Origin: AP-15 sp963762575
Lineage (GTDB): Bacteria; Pseudomonadota; Alphaproteobacteria; ATCC43930; CGMCC-115725
DNA length: 64,000 nt
Assembly (NCBI GenBank): GCA_963762575.1
Contig: CAVXLL010000001.1
Location: forward strand, 558,001-622,000
Direction: 5' to 3'
Shown: one piece after another, positions 1-8,726 of the stretch
How positions within the stretch are numbered: the first letter of the stretch is position 1
Layout of the letters: each line of letters begins with the position of its first letter
Translations under genes and position numbers: made by a program
The notes under the pieces: model-generated
What the model was told of the DNA's origin: nothing
Database searches by the model: none
What the model saw: the letters and a program-made list of their open reading frames with translations, nothing else

Positions 1-1
1 A

Positions 2-298
2 TACAACTACCGGCGCGCGGCGGCTCGGCCGGTTGCCGCGATACCCTCGCGGGCGAGACCGGAAGGCGCTGCCAAGGGCGCGGCCATGACCGGCACCGAC
101 GCGGCCACCTACGCGCGCGAGAGGCCGGGCATGAGCGCGTTTGTGATCGAGGACGGCGTCGTCTACCACACCTATTCCGCCTACGCGCGCGGACTGGACG
201 GCCTATGGGGCGCCTACCAGTGGCTCGACCACGCCCCCAAGGGGCGCAACGAGACAGGCTACTGGTGGCACCTCCACGACGAGTACGACAAGCGCTGA
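2..298 (+). CDS. DUF899 family protein, C-terminal part (cut by window edge)
   Basis: The reading frame is open from the left edge to a TGA stop at 296-298, so this is the 3' end of a longer gene. The tail (SAFVIEDGVVYHTYSAYARG, then WGAYQWLDHAPKGRNE and a final HDEYDKR) is typical of the C-terminus of DUF899 proteins, a thioredoxin-like family of unknown biochemical role. The ATG at 86 lies inside the domain and is not taken as a start. Nothing can be said about the missing N-terminal part. Confidence 0.75.
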   Translation, partial: YNYRRAAARPVAAIPSRARPEGAAKGAAMTGTDAATYARERPGMSAFVIEDGVVYHTYSAYARGLDGLWGAYQWLDHAPKGRNETGYWWHLHDEYDKR

Positions 299-341
299 GT
301 CGCGGGTCGACTGGGCAAGCCGGAGGCGCTGCTGGTCGGGG

Positions 342-830
342 CTACCCAGCCGCTTCTCCCGCGGCTGCGCGTTCGATGGCGGCAATGTCGATTTTGCTCA
401 TCTGCATCATCGCCTGCATTGCGCGACGCGCACGGCTGGTGTCCAGGTCGGTTGCCAGTTCGAGCAGCCGCTTCGGCGTGATTTGCCACGAGACGCCCCA
501 GCGGTCCTTGATCCAGCCGCACGGGCCGGGCCGGCCGCCATTCGACGCGATCGCCTCCCACAGCCGGTCGGTCTCGGCTTGGTTTTCGGTCTCGATCATG
601 AACGAGACTGCCGCGCTGTGCGGAAATTGCGGCCCGCCGTTCAGGCCGCAAAAGCGCTGGCCGGCCAGCGTGAAGACAACGGTCAGCACCATGCCGGCGG
701 GGCCGGACGGCGTATCGATCGGCGAGCGATTTACCGCCTCGATGCGGCTGCCCGGCAGCAGTGTCACATAGAAGCGGGCGGCCTCCTCGGCGGTGCCGTC
801 ATACCAAAGCGTCGGCGTGATTTTGGACAT
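342..830 (-). CDS. VOC family protein, PhnB-like
   Basis: Protein of 162 aa. The opening TPTLWYDGTAEEAARFYVTL and the later GWIKDRWGVSWQITP are hallmarks of the PhnB-like branch of the vicinal-oxygen-chelate (glyoxalase/bleomycin resistance) superfamily, often annotated as 3-demethylubiquinone-9 3-methyltransferase-like. The family is cytosolic and usually of unknown substrate; no methyltransferase function is implied here. It is convergent with the DUF899 gene and stands alone. The ATG at 830 begins the domain directly, so the start is secure. Confidence 0.8.
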   Translation of the reverse strand: MSKITPTLWYDGTAEEAARFYVTLLPGSRIEAVNRSPIDTPSGPAGMVLTVVFTLAGQRFCGLNGGPQFPHSAAVSFMIETENQAETDRLWEAIASNGGRPGPCGWIKDRWGVSWQITPKRLLELATDLDTSRARRAMQAMMQMSKIDIAAIERAAAGEAAG

Positions 831-1041
831 GTCCGTCTCCTGTTATGCGGGTCCGGTCAGCGCGACCTAACCGGCGTCGACATCGAGCGCCATAAACGGC
901 CGAATGGGCAAAATGGGGAGGGGTCCATGCAAAACAATCGATACCAGTCACTGCGCTTTCGCCTTGAAATGGCCTTCGCCGGCCTTGCCAGACCGCGGCT
1001 TGCAGAGTACGTGGTACGCAGTCGAACTTGGGAGCGCTGCG

Positions 1042-1641
1042 ATGAGCGATAGAATTTCCGATATTCCGGAGGCTCCGGCCGAGCCTGTGAGCCCCTCCGG
1101 CATCAACCACCTGGTCCTCAACGTCCGCGACATCGACGAGTCGCACAAATTCTGGACCGAGATCGTCGGCTTTAAGCAGGTCGGCGAATTGCATGCGCGG
1201 GCCGACCGCCCGACGCCGCCGAAGATGCGCTTCTATAGCGCCGTCAATGATGGCAAGTTGACCCACCACACCGTCGCGCTGGTCGAAAGCGCGAACCTGC
1301 CGCCGCCCGCCGATTGGGTGCTGGCCAACAGCCAGGTCGCGATCAACCATGTCGCGCTGACAATGCCGAACCGCGAGGCTTGGCAGAAGCAGCTCGCCTT
1401 CCTGCAAAGCCGGGGGGTCAAGTTCAACTGGCGCGTCAATCATGGCGTGACGCACAGCGTCTATATCAACGACCCGAACGGCTACGGCGTCGAGTTCCTC
1501 TATGAGATGCCCCGCGAGATGTGGGAGAACGACATCGACGGCGGGATCAATTGGCTCGAAAACCTGCCGACCGAGGGTCCCGAAGCCTTGGTCGACCGCA
1601 CCGATACGCCGGCCTTCGGACGAAAGGCGGCGGCAGAATAG
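1042..1641 (+). CDS. VOC family protein (extradiol dioxygenase-like)
   Basis: About 199 aa with one clear vicinal-oxygen-chelate domain: SGINHLVLNVRDIDESHKFW near residue 15-34, QVAINHVALTMP in the middle, and a C-terminal DPNGYGVEFLYE carrying the usual metal-ligand glutamate. The pattern fits catechol 2,3-dioxygenase-type glyoxalase-fold proteins; the substrate is not evident. The open frame runs upstream to 904, but the ATG at 1042 is chosen because a purine-rich ggagc lies 8-12 bases ahead and the upstream translation has no family character. The stop is only 2 bases from the 3' end of the convergent tRNA-Gln gene. Confidence 0.75.
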   Translation: MSDRISDIPEAPAEPVSPSGINHLVLNVRDIDESHKFWTEIVGFKQVGELHARADRPTPPKMRFYSAVNDGKLTHHTVALVESANLPPPADWVLANSQVAINHVALTMPNREAWQKQLAFLQSRGVKFNWRVNHGVTHSVYINDPNGYGVEFLYEMPREMWENDIDGGINWLENLPTEGPEALVDRTDTPAFGRKAAAE

Positions 1642-1643
1642 AC

Positions 1644-1718
1644 TGGCTGGGGCGGGAGGATTCGAACCTCCGTATGGCGGAATCAAAATCCGCTGCCTTA
1701 CCACTTGGCTACGCCCCA
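1644..1718 (-). tRNA. tRNA-Gln (anticodon TTG)
   Basis: Read on the minus strand, the 75 bases fold as a full cloverleaf: acceptor TGGGGCG pairing with CGCCCCA, a D arm with AGCCAAGTGGTAAGGC, an anticodon stem GCGGA/TCCGC around the loop TTTTGAT (anticodon TTG), and a T arm GGAGGTTCGAATCCTCC. Discriminator G and an encoded CCA end (1644-1646) are present. The TTG anticodon and the weak U1-A72 pair are typical of glutamine tRNA. Confidence 0.95.
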
Positions 1719-1826
1719 ACCGGCGGCAGCATACCGTAACCCGACCGATCCCCGAAGGGATTTGGATAGTGTAGCGCCGTGCGCAAACGCTTTCGGACCG
1801 GTGCGACCAGAGAAGGACAAAATTCA

Positions 1827-2033
1827 ATGTGGTTCGTGCTCCCGGCGCTCGCGATCCTGATGGCGCAAGCTCCCCAACCGAGCGCCCCCTCGAAGTCCTT
1901 CGAATGGTGCTTCGACATAGGGAAGGGTTCGACGCTTTGTAAGGACACGGAGGCCGCGTGCCAGGAGTTGCATCGCACCAACGCCGGGACCGCTACGAGC
2001 GCTTGCAAGCGTATCGAACCGCCGGAGATTTAG
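1827..2033 (+). CDS. small secreted cysteine-containing protein, unknown
   Basis: 68 aa from the ATG at 1827, which has agaagga 9-15 bases upstream; a GTG start at 1779 would add 16 residues without a ribosome site. Residues 1-18 (MWFVLPALAILMAQAPQP) look like a signal peptide, followed by a short body with four cysteines that could form two disulfides. The family is not recognised. Such small exported proteins are common in alphaproteobacteria, so it is probably real, but it has no operon partner. Confidence 0.5.
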   Translation: MWFVLPALAILMAQAPQPSAPSKSFEWCFDIGKGSTLCKDTEAACQELHRTNAGTATSACKRIEPPEI

Positions 2034-2105
2034 ATATCTCCGACCCAGCCGCCGGCGCCCCCGAACCCGGCAAAGCAGACGCCAACTCAACGATAAATCC
2101 CTCGG

Positions 2106-2990
2106 TCAACCGTAGTCGGCGAGCGAGGTCCGCGAGACAAAGCCGCCCGCCGCACACCACCACCCAGGCTCGGCTGCGGTGAGGGCCGCGCGGGCTTCTT
2201 CGGCGCCGGCGCGATCGACAAATAGCGCAAAGCAGGTGGCGCCGCTGCCGCTCATGCGGGCCAGCAAGGACCCTGGCAACCGGTCGAGCCGCGCCAGCAC
2301 CGTGCCAATCTCCGGCACCAGGGTGATCGCGGCTTCCGTCAGATCATTGCGGCGCGGCGCCAGTGCGCGTGCAAGTCCCGAGGTGTCGCCCGGCATCGGC
2401 GAGAACCGTGCGACAGCACCGAACGGGCCGTTTCGGGCGGCGAATACTGCCGCCGTCGGCAGTGCTGTGTGCGGATGTGCGAGCAGAATACCGGCTTTTG
2501 GCAGCGCCCCGGCCGGTTCGAGGCGCTCGCCGATCCCCCCGACCCAAACGGGCCGGCCGTAAAGGCAGGCGGGGACATCGGCGCCGAGCCTGATGCCGAC
2601 GTCGCAAAGCGCTTCGTCGTCCATCGATATCCGCCATAGCCGCTTCAACGCGAGAAGCGCCGCGGCGGCGTCGCTCGACCCGCCGCCGACCCCGGCGGCA
2701 ACCGGCAGATGCTTGTCCAGATGCAGCGCCGCACGGGCGGCAATTCCGGCCCGTTCGGCCAGCAGGCGGGCAGCGCGCAGCACGAGGTTGTCATCACCGA
2801 CCGAGGCAAGGTCCGCCGCCTCGGGCCCGCCGACCGCCAGCGACAGGGATGCCGCCGGTTCGGCCGTCAGGCGATCTCCGATATCGACAAAGGCGACGAG
2901 GCTGTCGATCAAGTGATAGCCGTCGTCCCGCCGGCCGGTCACATGCAAGTAAAGATTGACCTTTGCCGGCGCAAACGCCGCAGCCGGCAT
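2106..2990 (-). CDS. ispE: 4-diphosphocytidyl-2-C-methyl-D-erythritol kinase
   Basis: 294 aa GHMP-family kinase. It phosphorylates the 2-hydroxyl of CDP-methylerythritol with ATP in the non-mevalonate (MEP) isoprenoid pathway, in the cytosol. The N-terminus APAKVNLYLHV has the conserved Lys10 and Asn12; the ATP loop PVAAGVGGGSSDAAAAL lies at about 96-112; LGADVP near 135-140 carries the catalytic Asp. Length matches the family. It begins 6 bases after the TPR gene stop, so the two are very likely co-transcribed, an arrangement common in Rhodospirillales-type genomes. Confidence 0.95.
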   Translation of the reverse strand: MPAAAFAPAKVNLYLHVTGRRDDGYHLIDSLVAFVDIGDRLTAEPAASLSLAVGGPEAADLASVGDDNLVLRAARLLAERAGIAARAALHLDKHLPVAAGVGGGSSDAAAALLALKRLWRISMDDEALCDVGIRLGADVPACLYGRPVWVGGIGERLEPAGALPKAGILLAHPHTALPTAAVFAARNGPFGAVARFSPMPGDTSGLARALAPRRNDLTEAAITLVPEIGTVLARLDRLPGSLLARMSGSGATCFALFVDRAGAEEARAALTAAEPGWWCAAGGFVSRTSLADYG

Positions 2991-2996
2991 TCCCGC

Positions 2997-4724
2997 TCAG
3001 CCGCCGCGGGCGGCCCCGGCAGTGGGCACCGTGCCGCCGTCCAGTTTGGCCTGGATCGGCTTGATCTCGTCGTCCTGGGGTCCGAATTGCAAGGCGCGCC
3101 GCCATTGGTACCGCGCCTCGACCGACCGGCCGCTCTGCCAATAGGCGTCGCCCAGATGGTCGTTGATCGTCGGGTCCTCGGGTACCAGCTCGATCGCCTT
3201 TTCGAGGTACTGAACCGCGCTCGGATAATCGCCGAGGCGGTAATGCGCCCAACCCAGACTGTCGACGATGTAACCGTCTTCGGGCCGCAACTCGACCGCC
3301 TTCTGGATCATCTGCAGACCGCGCTCCAGATTCTCGCCGCGGTCTATCCAGGAATAGCCGAGATAGTTCAGCACCAGCGGCTGGTCGGGCTTCAATTCCA
3401 GAGCGTGCAATAGATCGGCCTCGGCTCGCTGCCACTGTCCCGAGCGCTCGAGGGCGATGCCTCGGCTGTAGTAGAGCGACCAGCGCTCCGGCATACCGGC
3501 GGCTTCGAAGCGCTGGATGGCTTCGTCATAGGCGTCCACCGCCTCACTAAACTGCTTCTTGCCGCGCAACAGGTCTCCCAGCTGCATGTCCGCCCCGGCA
3601 CGGGTAGGTTCTTCGGCTGCCATTTCTTTGAGCTGGGCGATCGCTTCGTCAGTCCGATCCAGCAGCTCGAGATTGGCGGCGATGCGCAGCCGAGCCGACC
3701 ACCAGTAGGGCGAGCTCTTTGGAACCTCGGCAAGGATCGCAAGGCTCAGTTCCGGTTTGTTCTGGGCACTCAGCACGTCCGCTAGAAGCAGTTGCGCGAG
3801 CACCATGTGCGGGCGCAGTTCGAGCGCGCAGCGAACATACAGCAGCGCCAAATCGAGCGTCTCGGGCTGATTGACAACACTGGCGAGGTCGAAGAGCGCC
3901 TCGGCCAAGCCGTCCTCGGCCGAGCCGATCAGAGGCGGCGGAACTCCGGCGGGTCTGCGGGCCAGTACCAATTCCGCGAGCTCGCTTCCCGCATTGTCTT
4001 TGACGAAGCGTTGATAAAGCGCTTGTGCCTCGTCATCACGGCCATGGCGCTGGTAGAAATTTGCCAATGAGTTGGTTAACCGCCAGTTGAGCTGGCCGCT
4101 CGCCTCGAGGGCTTGCTTGAAATTGTCCTCGGCCCGCTCGGCGTCGCCGGCAAAATCATAGACGAGAGCGAGCTGGTAAAACTTCAGCGGCGCGAAGCCA
4201 TTGAACTTATCGAACGCCTGCAGCGCCTCGTCGGCGCCGGCGATATCGCCGATCGCCACGCGCGTCCAAGCCCGGGCCAGCGGGCGGACAAATCGGTGCA
4301 CCCCCTCCTGGGGAAGCGCGTCGGCGCGGGCGACTGCGCCGGATTTGTCACCGGCTTTGACCCGCTCCACCAACAGGACCAGCTCGGCCATTGCATCGGT
4401 GGAATCGAGCTTGAGCTCGCTCTTGGCGAGCGTTTGAGCTCTGTCGAACTCTCCGACGCTCGTGTCCATCAGAAAGGTTCGCGTGATCAACTCGGGCGAT
4501 TCGGGGTCCGCCTTCAGGGCGTCCTCGAACAACGTAACGGCCGACTGGTAATCGCGCATAACCTGCGCGTGACGGCCCGCCAGGTAAGCGCCGAACGGCG
4601 CTTCGAGAGTGGTCTCGGGCTTGTCGAGGGTTGGCGCCGCCTCACTCGCACCGGCCGCGAGACCGACGAGCAAAAACCCCGCCGCGCCCCAAATCCGGTA
4701 AACGTCCATCACTGATTTCCGCAT
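2997..4724 (-). CDS. tetratricopeptide repeat protein, exported
   Basis: 575 aa from the ATG at 4724 (MRKSVMDVYRIWGAAGFLLV), chosen because the longer frame would run into the ETF-QO stop region and because a signal peptide with an ASEAA cleavage area begins here. The rest is a chain of TPR units: weak repeats from about residue 40, clear ones late on (for example LNYLGYSWIDRGENLERG and DGYIVDSLGWAHYRLGDYPS). TPR proteins of this layout are periplasmic or outer-membrane-associated scaffolds; the partner is unknown. It sits between the ETF-QO gene and ispE on the same strand. Confidence 0.85.
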   Translation of the reverse strand: MRKSVMDVYRIWGAAGFLLVGLAAGASEAAPTLDKPETTLEAPFGAYLAGRHAQVMRDYQSAVTLFEDALKADPESPELITRTFLMDTSVGEFDRAQTLAKSELKLDSTDAMAELVLLVERVKAGDKSGAVARADALPQEGVHRFVRPLARAWTRVAIGDIAGADEALQAFDKFNGFAPLKFYQLALVYDFAGDAERAEDNFKQALEASGQLNWRLTNSLANFYQRHGRDDEAQALYQRFVKDNAGSELAELVLARRPAGVPPPLIGSAEDGLAEALFDLASVVNQPETLDLALLYVRCALELRPHMVLAQLLLADVLSAQNKPELSLAILAEVPKSSPYWWSARLRIAANLELLDRTDEAIAQLKEMAAEEPTRAGADMQLGDLLRGKKQFSEAVDAYDEAIQRFEAAGMPERWSLYYSRGIALERSGQWQRAEADLLHALELKPDQPLVLNYLGYSWIDRGENLERGLQMIQKAVELRPEDGYIVDSLGWAHYRLGDYPSAVQYLEKAIELVPEDPTINDHLGDAYWQSGRSVEARYQWRRALQFGPQDDEIKPIQAKLDGGTVPTAGAARGG

Positions 4725-4749
4725 GTAATCCCTGCCCCGTTGAACTGTA

Positions 4750-6384
4750 TCACATGTTTGGGTAATTAGGCCCGCCGCCGCCCTCCGGTACAACCCAATC
4801 AATGTTCTGCTCCGGATCCTTGATGTCGCAGGTCTTGCAGTGGACGCAGTTCTGCGCGTTTATCTGCAGATACGGCCCGCTCGCACCAGCCTCTTCGATG
4901 ATCTCATAAACACCGGCCGGACAATAGCGCTGTTCGGGCGAATCGTAGAGCCGATAATTGACCGCGATCGCCTTCTCCGGGTCGCGAAGCCGCAGATGCG
5001 GCGGCTGATCTTCCTCGTGGTTGGTGTTCGAGATGAAGACCGACGAAAGCCGGTCGAAGGTGATTTTGCCGTCGGGCCTCGGATAGTCGATCCGTTGCGC
5101 CTCGCGGGCTCTGGTCAGCTGGAGGTGATCCGGATGGTGGTGAAACGTCCAGGGCGCATTGCCGCGGAGCACATAGGTATCGAGCGCCGAATAGGCGAGG
5201 CCAGCCCAGAGGCCCCAGCGGAAGCTCGGCCTGATGTTGCGCACGCCGCGCAACTCTTCCCACACCCAGCTCTGTTCGAGGGCAGCTCGGACCTCGGCGC
5301 CCACCTCTCCAGACAATCGGCGAAAGATGGTTTCGGCCGCGACCATCCCGGACTTCATCGCGGTGTGGCTGCCCTTGATCTTCGGCACGTTTAGGAAGCC
5401 CGCGGCGCAGCCGATCAGCGCGCCGCCGGGGAAATCGAGCCGCGGGATCGATTGAAAGCCGCCCTCGTTGAGCGCCCGCGCGCCATAGGAAACACGTCTG
5501 CCGCCCTCGAAAAACGGGCGGATCGCCGGGTGTGTCTTAAAACGCTGGAACTCCTCGAACGGGTTCAGAAACGGGTTCTTGTAATCGAGCCCGATCACAA
5601 ACCCGACCGCCACCTGCCGGTCTTCGAGGTGATACAGAAAGGAGCCGCCATAGGTCGCGGTGTCAAGCGGCCAGCCGATCGTGTGCACGACCAGCCCGGG
5701 CTGGTGCCGGTCTGGCGCGACCTCCCATAACTCCTTGATGCCGATCGCATAGGTCTGCGGGTCGACGCCGTCGCGCAGCCGGAAGCGCTGCACCAATGTC
5801 TTGGTCAGCGAGCCGCGGCAGCCCTCGGCGAACAATGTCTCGCGGCCGATCAGCTCGACCCCCGGCTGGTAGCGATCGGTGGGCTGTCCGTCTCTGCCGA
5901 TCCCCATATCTCCGGTCGCCACTCCCTGCACGCGACCGGCGGCGTCGTACAATATCTCCGCCGCAGCGAACCCCGGATAGATCTCGACGCCGAGCGCCTC
6001 GGCCTGCTGCGCCAGCCAGCGGCAGAGATTGCCGAGGCTGATGATGTAATTGCCGTGGTTCGCCATCTGCGGCGGCGTCGGCAGGCGCAGCGAACGGGTC
6101 TTCGTCAGCAACAGGAAGCGGTCCTCTGCCGCCGGGGTGACCAGCGGGGCGCCTTCGCGCCAGTCCGGGACCAGCTCATTGAGCGCCCGCGGCTCGAACA
6201 CGGCGCCGGACAGTATGTGGGCGCCGACCTCGGAGCCCTTCTCGACGACGCAGACGCCAAGCTCGCGCTCGCCGGCGGCCGCAAGCTGCTTCAGACGGAT
6301 CGCCGCGGCGAGGCCCGACGGCCCGGCGCCGACGATCACGACATCGTACTCCATCCGATCGCGCTGCGTCCGCTCCTCGCTCAT
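4750..6384 (-). CDS. electron transfer flavoprotein-ubiquinone oxidoreductase
   Basis: 544 aa membrane-associated flavoprotein that passes electrons from ETF, reduced by acyl-CoA dehydrogenases, to ubiquinone. FAD-binding GAGPSG is at residues 19-24; the C-terminal ferredoxin-like part has NCVHCKTCDIKDP (Cys513, 516, 519) and an upstream Cys488, which together can hold the 4Fe-4S cluster. The ATG at 6384 has ggaaggg just upstream and gives the usual family length; the frame stays open to 6702 but that extension is not family-like. This enzyme would serve the acyl-CoA dehydrogenases encoded elsewhere in the window. Confidence 0.95.
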   Translation of the reverse strand: MSEERTQRDRMEYDVVIVGAGPSGLAAAIRLKQLAAAGERELGVCVVEKGSEVGAHILSGAVFEPRALNELVPDWREGAPLVTPAAEDRFLLLTKTRSLRLPTPPQMANHGNYIISLGNLCRWLAQQAEALGVEIYPGFAAAEILYDAAGRVQGVATGDMGIGRDGQPTDRYQPGVELIGRETLFAEGCRGSLTKTLVQRFRLRDGVDPQTYAIGIKELWEVAPDRHQPGLVVHTIGWPLDTATYGGSFLYHLEDRQVAVGFVIGLDYKNPFLNPFEEFQRFKTHPAIRPFFEGGRRVSYGARALNEGGFQSIPRLDFPGGALIGCAAGFLNVPKIKGSHTAMKSGMVAAETIFRRLSGEVGAEVRAALEQSWVWEELRGVRNIRPSFRWGLWAGLAYSALDTYVLRGNAPWTFHHHPDHLQLTRAREAQRIDYPRPDGKITFDRLSSVFISNTNHEEDQPPHLRLRDPEKAIAVNYRLYDSPEQRYCPAGVYEIIEEAGASGPYLQINAQNCVHCKTCDIKDPEQNIDWVVPEGGGGPNYPNM

Positions 6385-6473
6385 CACCCTTCCGCCGATC
6401 TCTGCGGAGCGACTATAGAGGATCTGCATAAAAACGGGAGTGCGCTGCTCCCCTGCGATGAGAGACTCGCCTG

Positions 6474-7319
6474 ATGAATACCGATGATCGCGAGGCGGCG
6501 CTCGCGCTGCTGCGCTGGTATATCGAGATGGGGGCCGACGAGGCGATCGGGTTCGAAGCGGCGGACCGGCTTGCGCCGCCCCCGGCGAGCAGGCTGCCCC
6601 CAGCGATGCCAGCGCCGGTCCGTGGGCAATCCCCCCGCCCTGTTCCGGCCACCCCGCCTCCTGCGCTGACCGAATCTCTGGGCGAGGCCGCCCAATCGGC
6701 ACGCCGGCTCGCCTCCGGCGCCGAGAGCGTCGAGGCTCTGGCGGCGCTGGTCGCCGAGTTTGACGGCTGCCCGCTGAAGCGCACGGCGACGAACACAGTG
6801 TTCATCGACGGCAACCCGGCGGCGCCCGTCGTAATTATCGGCGAGGCCCCCGGCGCCGAGGAAGACCGGATCGGCCGGCCGTTCGTCGGCCGCGCCGGGC
6901 AGCTGCTCGACCGCATGCTGGCGGCGATCGGTCTCGACCGCAGCGGCATTCTGATCACCAATGTCGTCTATTGGCGTCCGCCCGGCAACCGCACGCCGAC
7001 AGCAGCGGAAATCGCCTCTTGTCTGCCTTTCGTGTTCCGCCTGATTGCGCTGGTCCAGCCCAAGGTGCTGATTCTCTCCGGCGGCACCGCCGCCGGCGCA
7101 TTGTTGCCGCCAGGCCAGGGCATCACCCGGCTGCGCGGCCGTTGGTTCGACCTCGCGGTGCCGGGCCTCGACCAGCCGGTCCCGACCCTGCCGATGTTTC
7201 ATCCGTCCTTCCTGTTGCGCACCCCTGAGCGCAAGCGCGAAACCTGGCGCGACCTCTTGTCGCTCCGCACCCGGCTCGATGAGCTGCTCTCCGCCGAAAC
7301 CGAGCCGCAGGCTAGCTGA
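6474..7319 (+). CDS. uracil-DNA glycosylase, family 4-like
   Basis: 281 aa. After a Pro/Ala-rich N-terminal stretch (about 35-65), the UDG domain shows GEAPGAEED (123-131), FVGRAGQLL (137-145), ITNVVYWRPPGNRTP (161-175) and MFHPSFLLR near the end, as in family 4 enzymes that remove uracil from DNA. Family 4 enzymes normally hold a 4Fe-4S cluster with four cysteines; only Cys99 (in CPLK rather than CPxC) and Cys183 are visible here, so the cluster may be absent. It is divergent from the ETF-QO gene with 89 bases between starts. Confidence 0.88.
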   Translation: MNTDDREAALALLRWYIEMGADEAIGFEAADRLAPPPASRLPPAMPAPVRGQSPRPVPATPPPALTESLGEAAQSARRLASGAESVEALAALVAEFDGCPLKRTATNTVFIDGNPAAPVVIIGEAPGAEEDRIGRPFVGRAGQLLDRMLAAIGLDRSGILITNVVYWRPPGNRTPTAAEIASCLPFVFRLIALVQPKVLILSGGTAAGALLPPGQGITRLRGRWFDLAVPGLDQPVPTLPMFHPSFLLRTPERKRETWRDLLSLRTRLDELLSAETEPQAS

Positions 7320-7585
7320 TATCGCTGTTTGTTCCACCGAAAAAACAGCCAACAGTCCAGCGTGCCCTGCGGAAACCCTGGCTTTCCGGGTAAGGGCAGT
7401 TGCAATCAGTCGCTGTTTTTGCTCGCTGTTCCTGGCTGCTATCTTCACTGTTTCGACGGCGGTCCCGGGAAGGCGCAGGTACTGCCTTCGGGCAAACCGG
7501 TAGCATGCGATTGCGGCAATTTTCAGCTCGCTCGTCGAGGAAGGAGGTAAAATAGCCCCGACGCCCGAACTAAGGAGCGACCGTT
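7320..7585. other. 266-base intergenic region with short repeats and hairpins
   Basis: No credible gene. On the minus strand the word AACAGCGA recurs three times (near 7323-7330, 7408-7416 and 7421-7429). An inverted repeat gctgttt/aaacagc lies at 7324-7349 just after the UDG stop, and a longer interrupted hairpin (TGCCCT..CGGAAA against TTTCCG..AGGGCA) at 7363-7398. Neither has a T-run, so they are weak terminator candidates and may be remains of a dispersed repeat. The last bases carry the ribosome site of moaB (aaggagcg). Confidence 0.4.
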
Positions 7586-8125
7586 ATGCCGCGGCTCGAT
7601 GAAACCCGACCCTTCTTGCCGGTCAATATTGCGTTGCTGACCGTTTCCGACACCCGTGACGCAGCGCGGGACCGTTCCGGGAATACGCTCGCCGACCTTG
7701 CGGTGTCGGCCGGGCACCGCATCGCGGCGCGGCGGATCGTTCGCGACGAGCAGGACCAGATCGTCGCCCAGCTGAAGGAATGGATCGCCGATCCCGACGT
7801 CGACGTCGTGATCTCGACCGGCGGCACCGGGGTTACCGGGCGGGACATCACGCCCGAGGCCTTTCACAGCGTCTACGAGAAGGAGATTGCCGGCTTTGGC
7901 GAGCTCTTCCGCTGGCTCAGCTATGACAAGGTCGGGACTTCGACGATCCAAAGCCGTGCGACAGCCGGGGTCGCCGGCGGCACCTATCTCTTTGCCCTGC
8001 CCGGCTCGCCGAGCGCCTGCCGCGACGCCTGGGAGGGCATCCTCGTCCACCAGCTCGACAACCGCTTCCGCCCGTGCAACTTCGTCGAGCTGATGCCGCG
8101 GCTGCAGGAACATTTGAAAAGCTGA
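7586..8125 (+). CDS. moaB: molybdenum cofactor biosynthesis protein B
   Basis: 179 aa MogA/MoaB-type protein. The family adenylylates molybdopterin during molybdenum cofactor synthesis. The substrate-binding STGGTGVTGRD is at 77-87 and LPGSPSA at 138-144; the N-terminal NIALLTVSDTR is also diagnostic. Length (about 180 aa) fits MoaB rather than a fused MogA-MoeA protein. A good ribosome site (aaggagcg) precedes the ATG by 6 bases. No other moa or moe gene is nearby, so the rest of the pathway must be elsewhere. Confidence 0.93.
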   Translation: MPRLDETRPFLPVNIALLTVSDTRDAARDRSGNTLADLAVSAGHRIAARRIVRDEQDQIVAQLKEWIADPDVDVVISTGGTGVTGRDITPEAFHSVYEKEIAGFGELFRWLSYDKVGTSTIQSRATAGVAGGTYLFALPGSPSACRDAWEGILVHQLDNRFRPCNFVELMPRLQEHLKS

Positions 8126-8126
8126 C

Positions 8127-8726
8127 TCAAAACCCGCGGCTCGGCTTGAGGCGGCGATGGGCGTCCCCGTCGTCCACGTCTTCCAGCCTGTCTGCAAAGC
8201 CGACCTTGATCCGCCGGGGCAGGCCGCCGAGTGTGTCTGAGAGGGCATCGGGGCCAGACCAGCGCACGTTTTCGAATAAGGGCGGCAGGCGCCTCGGGTG
8301 ACGGGCGCCGACGAGCCAGAACCCGCCATCCTCGGCTGGACCGAATACCAGGTCATGGCGGCCGAGGAGGCGGAAAGCCGCGGCGACATGACGGGCATCG
8401 AGCGCCGGGATGTCGGCCCCGACGAGCACTACCGGACCGGGGCGGCAGGTTTCGAGCGCCCGGCGCATGCGGATCCCGAGATCGCCTTCTCCCTGCCCGA
8501 CGGCCTCTGCCTTGCGGCACCAATGACGGGCGCGACGGCGGTCCTTGTCGGGCGTCACCGCGATCCGCAGACGCCATCGCCCCTCCTTCCCGAGACGGCG
8601 CAATGCCAGAGCGATCATCGCCCGCTCGAAATGCACCGCCGCGATATCGCCGATCTCGCGCGCGAGGCGGCGTTTGCCGCCGCCGAGCAGCGGCGCCCGG
8701 ACGAACAGAATGAGAGTGCGCCGCAT
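8127..8726 (-). CDS. TIGR04282 family glycosyltransferase (DUF2064)
   Basis: 199 aa. It has the DUF2064 layout: LILFVRAPLLGGGKRRLA at the N-terminus, VVLVGADIPALD in the centre and LVFGPAEDGGFWLVG after it, an acidic nucleotide-sugar site resembling GT-A enzymes. Proteins of this type (rSAM/selenodomain-associated transferase 1) are small soluble transferases of unresolved product. Its ATG overlaps the stop of the upstream glycosyltransferase gene by one base (ATGA), so the pair is translationally coupled. It is convergent with moaB, with a single base between the two stop codons. Confidence 0.85.
   Translation of the reverse strand: MRRTLILFVRAPLLGGGKRRLAREIGDIAAVHFERAMIALALRRLGKEGRWRLRIAVTPDKDRRRARHWCRKAEAVGQGEGDLGIRMRRALETCRPGPVVLVGADIPALDARHVAAAFRLLGRHDLVFGPAEDGGFWLVGARHPRRLPPLFENVRWSGPDALSDTLGGLPRRIKVGFADRLEDVDDGDAHRRLKPSRGF

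Noticed and set aside
1824..2090. Minus-strand frame opposite the small secreted protein
   Set aside because: Arg-rich shadow translation of the plus-strand gene, without start signal.
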